From: Siphonodentalium dalli
Taxonomy: Eukaryota > Mollusca > Scaphopoda > Gadilida > Siphonodentaliidae
Reading direction: 5' to 3'
DNA length: 64,000 bases
Assembly: GCA_032622095.1 (NCBI GenBank)
Contig: CP136069.1
Span: forward strand, 65,621,319-65,685,318
A program made the position numbers and the translations under genes. Within the stretch, counting starts at the first letter, position 1. Every line of letters begins with the position of its first letter. The notes beneath the pieces are model-generated. The model did no database searches. It was given only the letters and a program-made list of their open reading frames with translations, and was not told where the DNA came from. Below are positions 31,027 to 44,209 of the stretch, in pieces.

Positions 31027-32854
31027 TAAACAATACCATAGACTAAAAATAGGATAGACGTCGCACTCATGGTTATCAAACTGTAACGCTATTGGACGTC
31101 GCCATTGCGTTGGCCCTCAAGCGTTAAGGTAGTTCAGAAAACTAGGGGGAGATAATTTTACGTTATATTTACATCGAGTTCGCGTAGGTTGTTGAGAGAT
31201 ATCCGTAATAAATATACTTTATACTAACTTTGTAACATTATGCATTTTAGGTGACATTAACCGAATGCCTAAGAATGCGATTTTGTTCAAGATAGGTTTT
31301 CCTGAAATAGAAAGTGCCCGCAATTCGATGTTGTTTACGCCGGCATATTGAAAAACTAACAAACTGTCTTGTGAATTTTGCGTTGATGTTTATTTACTCC
31401 GATTTCTTACGTGTAGTGTGGATTTCGTTCAGTAATTTTCTCGATCAGCTAGTGCAAGTATTGGAGGGATCTGATTTCTTACGTGTAGTGGGGATTTAGT
31501 TTTGTAATTTTCCTCGATCAGCTGGTGCAAATATTGGAGGGATATTACTTCACAGAATGCAGAGTGATTTTTCTTATAAACGTACACATATACGTTGCTG
31601 CTAATCAATAGATATATATATGTCAGGTCCCCCCCCCATTTGAATCACTATCCCGATTCAACCGGGTCCGGGAACTTTTTAACTTTTATATATATTATAT
31701 ATTACAATTTCATCCTGGAAACAGACATGCCAGACATATCATGTCTATTTATATAAACTAATAATCATTTAGTAGTTATTTGAGTTCCATGATCCATTTG
31801 TATATATATATATTTGGGTCACATTAGGGGGGTTTCATCTAATAAGTTCAACAAACAGACCTGTGTTTGTGGTCTTATTATATGAATTAACCTACACATG
31901 AATGTAAAGGGTATCTCTGTCCACTATGATATTAAAATACAAATAAACGAAGTATAGTTAATTGTATAGGCTATTTTGAAACTGAGCGATATAATCCATG
32001 CATATAGTAATAAAATAGTTAATAATTATGGTACAATTTGTAAAATATACTAGTAGGATAACATACTTATAGTCCATTTACATTAGAGAATTACAGTTAC
32101 TGAAGCTGAATGGGGCCTTGAAATGCTATTGGGAGCTAGAGGATACTTTTTCAGACTGGAGGGGACAGTCCCGGGGACACACAGTGTGCATATGAACATG
32201 GGGGTTGCCGTAGTGTGGATAAGTACAATGTGATAGAGAGACAATGTTTGTAATTTAATTAATTTAATGATGAACTTATAAATATTAATCATTTGTGGCT
32301 CTTTCCTCGATAGTCAATGAGACATCAGCTAGTTTTTTATCCAGGATTTTCGCACAAGTATAGTTCAATTCCTTCTTTATCTTGAACAGATCATTTCATT
32401 GTGCATCTCATTCTGTCTCTCTGGATTATTTTCGGCTCACGCATGTTGCACACGTAACTTTCTGACCCACCAATGTTATGAAGGCGTTGCCATTATCTGC
32501 CCACTTCCTGAAATGATATAGAATTTGAAGCATTTAATTTTAATTTATAAATAATTTACAGGTTACTGGTATAAAATATTTTATATTGGGATATTTCCCA
32601 TACAGTACAGTACCACACCACTCACCAGTGCCTACATTGGCAACCCATGTAATATTCAATTGTTCACACCTCTTTGTGATAGCAGTAATAAATTATCTTA
32701 CAAAAATAATACTAGTGCTATAATATAATAATAAATAAGGCTAATGATATTATATTTCAACACAGCTGACCAGTGTGTGTATAAATTATAATTAATGCCC
32801 ACTCAAGTCTCAATGTCATTTATTAACATTATGCATTATGAGTGCGATTATAAT
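31027..32854. other. No gene seen; one tandem duplication
   Basis: Apart from a tandem duplication at 31401-31543 (period about 72 bp, 'gatttcttacgtgtagtg' and 'gtgcaa.tattggagggat' twice) and a C run near 31629, nothing coding or repetitive was recognised. Confidence 0.5.
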
Positions 32855-35800
32855 CCTATACCTCCTTCCAAATTACGTGGACACAATTTGGAAGCTCGAA
32901 TCATCCATGTCCGTTTAAATATACGTGTAAGGGATCACGGCAGATGGAGATGTGGACCAATGTTCAACCAAATTTCAGAACTTCACCAAGAACAGTGCAA
33001 CTATTGAAGTACGTGCACATATAAAGAAATTGCCAGTTTAGACACAGACCTATTTACATCACTATAAAATATTTTTAACACAAACATTCTTTATACATTT
33101 CCTATCAAGAAATTGAAGGAATTACATTTGGTCGGGATTGATTACGAAATCCTATTGTCAGTGGTGTTTAAAATAATTTTATCCTGCTTTAACCACCGAT
33201 AAAACAAGTGAAAGCGCCCTTAAGAGCCGATACCAACTATTATTCGGCCCCACTACCTCGACAATCACAAACGAGCATTATGTTGTTGGACTCTGGATTT
33301 ACAAGGCGGAGCTACTCCTCCACATGCTTTATAGGCAGCATCGAGACACCACGTGTGTGACATCCAAATGGTCATATGTCTCTTTCAGTACCATTTAGTC
33401 GAGAAGAGTCACGCAGTCGGCACACATGGCGAAGCAAACAATTCCTCAATTGTACTTGTTCACCCTGTTGGTAATTAGCTTGAGCAGAAAACCAATAGAC
33501 AATTCGTTTTTCAGAATCAGGAATGCACATTAAGTGTTTTCTTGACTGGCTATATAATCATGACAGTCGTCGTTATCTGGTTTAACTTTTGGAAAATGGC
33601 CTCAATACTATATATTCAGCTCTGGCTGAATGAAAAGAACTTCTGGACCAGAATAATCTACTCGCAGTTGCGATAAGATCACAACTGATGCAAGCGTTTT
33701 CCGCAGCATTCATTGTGAAACCATATGCACACAGTCTACGGACTATACATCAAAACTCTCGAATGTAAAGATATCAACGCACACATAGGCCCAAACATTA
33801 TCAATACAGTACTCCAACTATTGCAGCTTGTCCGCAATAGTATAGTCAACAAGAGCAATTCATTACCTGGCCAAATATCTTCTTACAAATAGGTTCATAT
33901 TTGACCTAAGTATTCACATAGTTTCATGTTGGAATTAAATATTTGATTTTGAAATTAGCTCATAGTGAGCTTACATACCCCGTTATTCCGTTAAATTTTG
34001 GCAGATTTCGACGTCGAATCACCATATATCCGACTTAATTGACGGAGGTCAAGTCATCGAAATAGCATAAATCAGTATGTAAGCTTGCAGGCAATTAACG
34101 TACCAACATAATAAGGCTATTTACAGACACTGGTATCAACAACATGATCAAATACTCATTGCTTGTTGTCCAAAATACTGTCTAAATATAGCATTTTCGT
34201 GTATGGCCGATGAACCCCATAGGCGCGACTGAAGATTCTAACGACAAATACGAGCATTGAAGTCCACGTTGTTTGGGTCGAAAACACAAAACAGCAATGA
34301 AACAGAAAAGAGCGTTCAGTGTCAGTCTATTCCTTATATGGTTAAAATAAAGAGCGTTTGTTCCACTTGTGGGAAAATTTGTAACAGCTGAAAATCGACC
34401 ATGGAAAGTATTTTTCAGTGCATATCAAGCCGGTATACCAATATATCGTCTATGCATCAACTCGTCCTATACCTCCTTCCAAATTACGTGGACACAATTT
34501 GGAAGCTCGAATCATCCATGTCCGTTTAAATATATGTGCAAGGGATCACGGCAGATGGAGATGTGGACCAATGTTCAACCAAATTTCAGAACTTCACCAA
34601 GAACAGTGCAACTATTGAAGTACGTGCACATATAAAGAAATTGCCAGTTTAGACACAGACCTATTTAAATCACTATAAAATATTTTTAACACAAACATTC
34701 TTTATACATTTCCTATCAAGAAATTGAAGGAATTACATTTGGTCGGGATTGATTACGAAATCCTATTGTCAGTGGTGTTTAAAATAATTTTATCCTGCTT
34801 TAACCACCGATAAAACAAGTGAAAGCGCCCTTAAGAGCCGATACCAACTATTATTCGGCCCCACTACCTCGACAATCACAAACGAGCATTATGTTGTTGG
34901 ACTCTGGATTTACAAGGCGGAGCTACTCCTCCACATGCTTTATAGGCAGCATCGAGACACCACGTGTGTGACATCCAAATGGTCATATGTCTCTTTCAGT
35001 ACCATTTAGTCGAGAAGAGTCACGCAGTCGGCACACATGGCGAAGCAAACAATTCCTCAATTGTACTTGTTCACCCTGTTGGTAATTAGCTTGAGCAGAA
35101 AACCACCATAGACAATTCGTTTTTCAGAATCAGGAATGCACATTAAGTGTTTTCTTGACTGGCTATATAATCATGACAGTCGTCGTTATCTGGTTTAACT
35201 TTTGGAAAATGGCCTCAATACTATATATTCAGCTCTGGCTGAATGAAAAGAACTTCTGGACCAGAATAATCTACTCGCAGTCGCGATAAGATCACAACTG
35301 ATGCAAGCGTTTTCCGCAGCATTCATTGTGAAACCATATGCACACAGTCTACGGACTATACATCAAAACTCTCGAATGTAAAGATATCAACGCACACATA
35401 GGCCCAAACATTATCAATACAGTACTCCAACTATTGCAGCTTGTCCGCAATAGTATAGTCAACAAGAGCAATTCATTACCTGGCCAAATATCTTCTTACA
35501 AATAGGTTCATATTTGACCTAAGTATTCACATAGTTTCATGTTGGAATTAAATATTTGATTTTGAAATTAGCTCATAGTGAGCTTACATACCCCGTTATT
35601 CCGTTGAATTTTGGCAGATTTCGACGTCGAATCACCATATATCCGACTTAATTGACGGAGGTCAAGTCATCAAAATAGCATAAATCAGTATGTAAGCTTG
35701 CAGGCAATTAACGTACCAACATAATAAGGCTATTTACAGACACTGGTATCAACAACATGATCAAATACTCATTGCTTGTTGTCCAAAATACTGTCTAAAT

Positions 35801-38800
35801 ATAGCATTTTCGTGTATGGCCGATGAACCCCATAGGCGCGACTGAAGATTCTAACGACAAATACGAGCATTGAAGTCCACGTTGTTTGGGTCGAAAACAC
35901 AAAACAGCAATGAAACAGAAAAGAGCGTTCAGTGTCAGTCTATTCCTTATATGGTTAAAATAAAGAGCGTTTGTTCCACTTGTGGGAAAATTTGTAACAG
36001 CTGAAAATCGACCATGGAAAGTATTTTTCAGTGCATATCAAGCCGGTATACCAATATATCGTCTATGCGTCAACTCGTCCTATACCTCCTTCCAAATTAC
36101 GTGGACACAATTTGGAAGCTCGAATCATCCATGTCCGTTTAAATATATGTGCAAGGGATCACGGCAGATGGAGATGTGGACCAATGTTCAACCAAATTTC
36201 AGAACTTCACCAAGAACAGTGCAACTATTGAAGTACGTGCACATATAAAGAAATTGCCAGTTTAGACACAGACCTATTTACATCACTATAAAATATTTTT
36301 AACACAAACATTCTTTATACATTTCCTATCAAGAAATTGAAGGAATTACATTTGGTCGGGATTGATTACGAAATCCTATTGTCAGTGGTGTTTAAAATAA
36401 TTTTATCCTGCTTTAACCACCGATAAAACAAGTGAAAGCGCCCTTAAGAGCCGATACCAACTATTATTCGGCCCCACTACCTCGACAATCACAAACGAGC
36501 ATTATGTTGTTGGACTCTGGATTTACAAGGCGGAGCTACTCCTCCACATGCTTTATAGGCAGCATCGAGACACCACGTGTGTGACATCCAAATGGTCATA
36601 TGTCTCTTTCAGTACCATTTAGTCGAGAAGAGTCACGCAGTCGGCACACATGGCGAAGCAAACAATTCCTCAATTGTACTTGTTCACCCTGTTGGTAATT
36701 AGCTTGAGCAGAAAACCACCATAGACAATTCGTTTTTCAGAATCAGGAATGCACATTAAGTGTTTTCTTGACTGGCTATATAATCATGACAGTCGTCGTT
36801 ATCTGGTTTAACTTTTGGAAAATGGCCTCAATACTATATATTCAGCTCTGGCTGAATGAAAAGAACTTCTGGACCAGAATAATCTACTCGCAGTTGCGAT
36901 AAGATCACAACTGATGCAAGCGTTTTCCGCAGCATTCATTGTGAAACCATATGCACACAGTCTACGGACTATACATCAAAACTCTCGAATGTAAAGATAT
37001 CAACGCACACATAGGCCCAAACATTATCAATACAGTACTCCAACTATTGCAGCTTGTCCGCAATAGTATAGTCAACAAGAGCAATTCATTACCTGGCCAA
37101 ATATCTTCTTACAAATAGGTTCATATTTGACCTAAGTATTCACATAGTTTCATGTTGGAATTAAATATTTGATTTTGAAATTAGCTCATAGTGAGCTTAC
37201 ATACCCCGTTATTCCGTTAAATTTTGGCAGATTTCGACGTCGAATCACCATATATCCGACTTAATTGACGGAGGTCAAGTCATCGAAATAGCATAAATCA
37301 GTATGTAAGCTTGCAGGCAATTAACGTACCAACATAATAAGGCTATTTACAGACACTGGTATCAACAACATGATCAAATACTCATTGCTTGTTGTCCAAA
37401 ATACTGTCTAAATATAGCATTTTCGTGTATGGCCGATGAACCCCATAGGCGCGACTGAAGATTCTAACGACAAATACGAGCATTGAAGTCCACGTTGTTT
37501 GGGTCGAAAACACAAAACAGCAATGAAACAGAAAAGAGCGTTCAGTGTCAGTCTATTCCTTATATGGTTAAAATAAAGAGCGTTTGTTCCACTTGTGGGA
37601 AAATTTGTAACAGCTGAAAATCGACCATGGAAAGTATTTTTCAGTGCATATCAAGCCGGTATACCAATATATCGTCTATGCATCAACTCGTCCTATACCT
37701 CCTTCCAAATTACGTGGACACAATTTGGAAGCTCGAATCATCCATGTCCGTTTAAATATATGTGCAAGGGATCACGGCAGATGGAGATGTGGACCAATGT
37801 TCAACCAAATTTCAGAACTTCACCAAGAACAGTGCAACTATTGAAGTACGTGCACATATAAAGAAATTGCCAGTTTAGACACAGACCTATTTAAATCACT
37901 ATAAAATATTTTTAACACAAACATTCTTTATACATTTCCTATCAAGAAATTGAAGGAATTACATTTGGTCGGGATTGATTACGAAATCCTATTGTCAGTG
38001 GTGTTTAAAATAATTTTATCCTGCTTTAACCACCGATAAAACAAGTGAAAGCGCCCTTAAGAGCCGATACCAACTATTATTCGGCCCCACTACCTCGACA
38101 ATCACAAACGAGCATTATGTTGTTGGACTCTGGATTTACAAGGCGGAGCTACTCCTCCACATGCTTTATAGGCAGCATCGAGACACCACGTGTGTGACAT
38201 CCAAATGGTCATATGTCTCTTTCAGTACCATTTAGTCGAGAAGAGTCACGCAGTCGGCACACATGGCGAAGCAAACAATTCCTCAATTGTACTTGTTCAC
38301 CCTGTTGGTAATTAGCTTGAGCAGAAAACCACCATAGACAATTCGTTTTTCAGAATCAGGAATGCACATTAAGTGTTTTCTTGACTGGCTATATAATCAT
38401 GACAGTCGTCGTTATCTGGTTTAACTTTTGGAAAATGGCCTCAATACTATATATTCAGCTCTGGCTGAATGAAAAGAACTTCTGGACCAGAATAATCTAC
38501 TCGCAGTCGCGATAAGATCACAACTGATGCAAGCGTTTTCCGCAGCATTCATTGTGAAACCATATGCACACAGTCTACGGACTATACATCAAAACTCTCG
38601 AATGTAAAGATATCAACGCACACATAGGCCCAAACATTATCAATACAGTACTCCAACTATTGCAGCTTGTCCGCAATAGTATAGTCAACAAGAGCAATTC
38701 ATTACCTGGCCAAATATCTTCTTACAAATAGGTTCATATTTGACCTAAGTATTCACATAGTTTCATGTTGGAATTAAATATTTGATTTTGAAATTAGCTC

Positions 38801-41800
38801 ATAGTGAGCTTACATACCCCGTTATTCCGTTGAATTTTGGCAGATTTCGACGTCGAATCACCATATATCCGACTTAATTGACGGAGGTCAAGTCATCAAA
38901 ATAGCATAAATCAGTATGTAAGCTTGCAGGCAATTAACGTACCAACATAATAAGGCTATTTACAGACACTGGTATCAACAACATGATCAAATACTCATTG
39001 CTTGTTGTCCAAAATACTGTCTAAATATAGCATTTTCGTGTATGGCCGATGAACCCCATAGGCGCGACTGAAGATTCTAACGACAAATACGAGCATTGAA
39101 GTCCACGTTGTTTGGGTCGAAAACACAAAACAGCAATGAAACAGAAAAGAGCGTTCAGTGTCAGTCTATTCCTTATATGGTTAAAATAAAGAGCGTTTGT
39201 TCCACTTGTGGGAAAATTTGTAACAGCTGAAAATCGACCATGGAAAGTATTTTTCAGTGCATATCAAGCCGGTATACCAATATATCGTCTATGCGTCAAC
39301 TCGTCCTATACCTCCTTCCAAATTACGTGGACACAATTTGGAAGCTCGAATCATCCATGTCCGTTTAAATATATGTGCAAGGGATCACGGCAGATGGAGA
39401 TGTGGACCAATGTTCAACCAAATTTCAGAACTTCACCAAGAACAGTGCAACTATTGAAGTACGTGCACATATAAAGAAATTGCCAGTTTAGACACAGACC
39501 TATTTACATCACTATAAAATATTTTTAACACAAACATTCTTTATACATTTCCTATCAAGAAATTGAAGGAATTACATTTGGTCGGGATTGATTACGAAAT
39601 CCTATTGTCAGTGGTGTTTAAAATAATTTTATCCTGCTTTAACCACCGATAAAACAAGTGAAAGCGCCCTTAAGAGCCGATACCAACTATTATTCGGCCC
39701 CACTACCTCGACAATCACAAACGAGCATTATGTTGTTGGACTCTGGATTTACAAGGCGGAGCTACTCCTCCACATGCTTTATAGGCAGCATCGAGACACC
39801 ACGTGTGTGACATCCAAATGGTCATATGTCTCTTTCAGTACCATTTAGTCGAGAAGAGTCACGCAGTCGGCACACATGGCGAAGCAAACAATTCCTCAAT
39901 TGTACTTGTTCACCCTGTTGGTAATTAGCTTGAGCAGAAAACCACCATAGACAATTCGTTTTTCAGAATCAGGAATGCACATTAAGTGTTTTCTTGACTG
40001 GCTATATAATCATGACAGTCGTCGTTATCTGGTTTAACTTTTGGAAAATGGCCTCAATACTATATATTCAGCTCTGGCTGAATGAAAAGAACTTCTGGAC
40101 CAGAATAATCTACTCGCAGTTGCGATAAGATCACAACTGATGCAAGCGTTTTCCGCAGCATTCATTGTGAAACCATATGCACACAGTCTACGGACTATAC
40201 ATCAAAACTCTCGAATGTAAAGATATCAACGCACACATAGGCCCAAACATTATCAATACAGTACTCCAACTATTGCAGCTTGTCCGCAATAGTATAGTCA
40301 ACAAGAGCAATTCATTACCTGGCCAAATATCTTCTTACAAATAGGTTCATATTTGACCTAAGTATTCACATAGTTTCATGTTGGAATTAAATATTTGATT
40401 TTGAAATTAGCTCATAGTGAGCTTACATACCCCGTTATTCCGTTAAATTTTGGCAGATTTCGACGTCGAATCACCATATATCCGACTTAATTGACGGAGG
40501 TCAAGTCATCGAAATAGCATAAATCAGTATGTAAGCTTGCAGGCAATTAACGTACCAACATAATAAGGCTATTTACAGACACTGGTATCAACAACATGAT
40601 CAAATACTCATTGCTTGTTGTCCAAAATACTGTCTAAATATAGCATTTTCGTGTATGGCCGATGAACCCCATAGGCGCGACTGAAGATTCTAACGACAAA
40701 TACGAGCATTGAAGTCCACGTTGTTTGGGTCGAAAACACAAAACAGCAATGAAACAGAAAAGAGCGTTCAGTGTCAGTCTATTCCTTATATGGTTAAAAT
40801 AAAGAGCGTTTGTTCCACTTGTGGGAAAATTTGTAACAGCTGAAAATCGACCATGGAAAGTATTTTTCAGTGCATATCAAGCCGGTATACCAATATATCG
40901 TCTATGCATCAACTCGTCCTATACCTCCTTCCAAATTACGTGGACACAATTTGGAAGCTCGAATCATCCATGTCCGTTTAAATATATGTGCAAGGGATCA
41001 CGGCAGATGGAGATGTGGACCAATGTTCAACCAAATTTCAGAACTTCACCAAGAACAGTGCAACTATTGAAGTACGTGCACATATAAAGAAATTGCCAGT
41101 TTAGACACAGACCTATTTAAATCACTATAAAATATTTTTAACACAAACATTCTTTATACATTTCCTATCAAGAAATTGAAGGAATTACATTTGGTCGGGA
41201 TTGATTACGAAATCCTATTGTCAGTGGTGTTTAAAATAATTTTATCCTGCTTTAACCACCGATAAAACAAGTGAAAGCGCCCTTAAGAGCCGATACCAAC
41301 TATTATTCGGCCCCACTACCTCGACAATCACAAACGAGCATTATGTTGTTGGACTCTGGATTTACAAGGCGGAGCTACTCCTCCACATGCTTTATAGGCA
41401 GCATCGAGACACCACGTGTGTGACATCCAAATGGTCATATGTCTCTTTCAGTACCATTTAGTCGAGAAGAGTCACGCAGTCGGCACACATGGCGAAGCAA
41501 ACAATTCCTCAATTGTACTTGTTCACCCTGTTGGTAATTAGCTTGAGCAGAAAACCACCATAGACAATTCGTTTTTCAGAATCAGGAATGCACATTAAGT
41601 GTTTTCTTGACTGGCTATATAATCATGACAGTCGTCGTTATCTGGTTTAACTTTTGGAAAATGGCCTCAATACTATATATTCAGCTCTGGCTGAATGAAA
41701 AGAACTTCTGGACCAGAATAATCTACTCGCAGTCGCGATAAGATCACAACTGATGCAAGCGTTTTCCGCAGCATTCATTGTGAAACCATATGCACACAGT

Positions 41801-42530
41801 CTACGGACTATACATCAAAACTCTCGAATGTAAAGATATCAACGCACACATAGGCCCAAACATTATCAATACAGTACTCCAACTATTGCAGCTTGTCCGC
41901 AATAGTATAGTCAACAAGAGCAATTCATTACCTGGCCAAATATCTTCTTACAAATAGGTTCATATTTGACCTAAGTATTCACATAGTTTCATGTTGGAAT
42001 TAAATATTTGATTTTGAAATTAGCTCATAGTGAGCTTACATACCCCGTTATTCCGTTGAATTTTGGCAGATTTCGACGTCGAATCACCATATATCCGACT
42101 TAATTGACGGAGGTCAAGTCATCAAAATAGCATAAATCAGTATGTAAGCTTGCAGGCAATTAACGTACCAACATAATAAGGCTATTTACAGACACTGGTA
42201 TCAACAACATGATCAAATACTCATTGCTTGTTGTCCAAAATACTGTCTAAATATAGCATTTTCGTGTATGGCCGATGAACCCCATAGGCGCGACTGAAGA
42301 TTCTAACGACAAATACGAGCATTGAAGTCCACGTTGTTTGGGTCGAAAACACAAAACAGCAATGAAACAGAAAAGAGCGTTCAGTGTCAGTCTATTCCTT
42401 ATATGGTTAAAATAAAGAGCGTTTGTTCCACTTGTGGGAAAATTTGTAACAGCTGAAAATCGACCATGGAAAGTATTTTTCAGTGCATATCAAGCCGGTA
42501 TACCAATATATCGTCTATGCGTCAACTCGT
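32855..42530 (+). repeat. Dimeric higher-order block (three a-b pairs)
   Basis: Five diagnostic sites alternate strictly between successive monomers: tttacatc/tttaaatc, cagttgcg/cagtcgcg, gttaaattt/gttgaattt, catcgaaa/catcaaaa and gcatcaac/gcgtcaac. The repeating unit of this block is therefore 3.2 kb, not 1.6 kb. The first monomer has a few private differences (for example 'aatacgtgtaagg') expected at an array edge. Confidence 0.9.
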
Positions 42531-44209
42531 CCTATACCTCCTTCCAAATTACGTGGACACAATTTGGAAGCTCGAATCATCCATGTCCGTTTAAATATAT
42601 GTGCAAGGGATCACGGCAGATGGAGATGTGGACCAATGTTCAACCAAATTTCAGAACTTCACCAAGAACAGTGCAACTATTGAAGTACGTGCACATATAA
42701 AGAAATTGCCAGTTTAGACACAGACCTATTTACATCACTATAAAATATTTTTAACACAAACATTCTTTATACATTTCCTATCAAGAAATTGAAGGAATTA
42801 CATTTGGTCGGGATTGATTACGAAATCCTATTGTCAGTGGTGTTTAAAATAATTTTATCCTGCTTTAACCACCGATAAAACAAGTGAAAGCGCCCTTAAG
42901 AGCCATCCTATTGTCAGTGGTGTTTAAAATAATTTTATCCTGCTTTAACCACCGATAAAACAAGTGAAAGCGCCCTTAAGAGCCGATACCAACTATTATT
43001 CGGCCCCACTACCTCGACAATCACAAACGAGCATTATGTTGTTGGACTCTGGATTTACAAGGCGGAGCTACTCCTCCACATGCTTTATAGGCAGCATCGA
43101 GACACCACGTGTGTGACATCCAAATGGTCATATGTCTCTTTCAGTACCATTTAGTCGAGAAGAGTCACGCAGTCGGCACACATGGCGAAGCAAACAATTC
43201 CTCAATTGTACTTGTTCACCCTGTTGGTAATTAGCTTGAGCAGAAAACCACCATAGACAATTCGTTTTTCAGAATCAGGAATGCACATTAAGTGTTTTCT
43301 TGACTGGCTATGTAATCATGACAGTCGTCGTTATCTGGTTTAACTTTTGGAAAATGGCCTCAATACTATATTCAGCTCTGGCTGAATGAAAAGAACTTCT
43401 GGACCAGAATAATCTACTCGCAGTTGCGATGAGATCACAACTGATGCAAGCGTTTTCCGCAGCATTCATTGTGAAACCATATGCACACAGTCTACGGACT
43501 ATACATCAAAACTCTCGAATGTAATGATATCAACGCACACATAGGCCCAAACATTATCAATACAGTACTCCAACTATTGCAGCTTGTCCGCAATAGTATA
43601 GTCAACAAGAGCAATTCATTACCTGGCCAAATATCTTCTTACAAATAGGTTCATATTTGACCTAAGTATTCACATAGTTTCATGTTGGAATTAAATATTT
43701 GATTTTGAAATTAGCTCATAGTGAGCTTACATACCCCGTTATTCCGTTGAATTTTGGCAGATTTCGACGTCGAATCACCATATATCCGACTTAATTGACG
43801 GAGGTCAAGTCATCAAAATAGCATACATCAGTATGTAAGCTTGCAGGCAATTAACGTACCAACATAATAAGGCTATTTACAGACACTGGTATCAACAACA
43901 TGATCAAATACTCATTGCTTGTTGTCCAAATATAGCATTTTCGTGTATGGCCGATGAACCCCATAGGCGCGACTGAAGATTCTAACGACAAATACGAGCA
44001 TTGAAGTCCACGTTGTTTGGGTCGAAAACACAAAACAGCAATGAAACAGAAAAGAGCGTTCAGTGTTAGTCTATTCCTTATATGGTTAAAATAAAGAGCG
44101 TTTGTTCCACTTGTGGGAAAATTTGTAACAGCTGAAAATCGACCATGGAAAGTATTTTTCAGTGCATATCAAGCCGGTATACCAATATATCGTCTATGCG
44201 TCAACTCGT
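42531..44209 (+). repeat. Chimeric junction monomer with 80 bp duplication
   Basis: The left half has type a sites (tttacatc, cagttgcg) and the right half type b sites (gttgaattt, catcaaaa, gcgtcaac), so it is a recombinant. It contains a tandem 79-80 bp duplication beginning 'atcctattgtcagtggtgtt' (copies from about 42825 and 42905). It is also the first monomer with the 12 bp and 2 bp deletions that mark the middle block. Confidence 0.88.
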
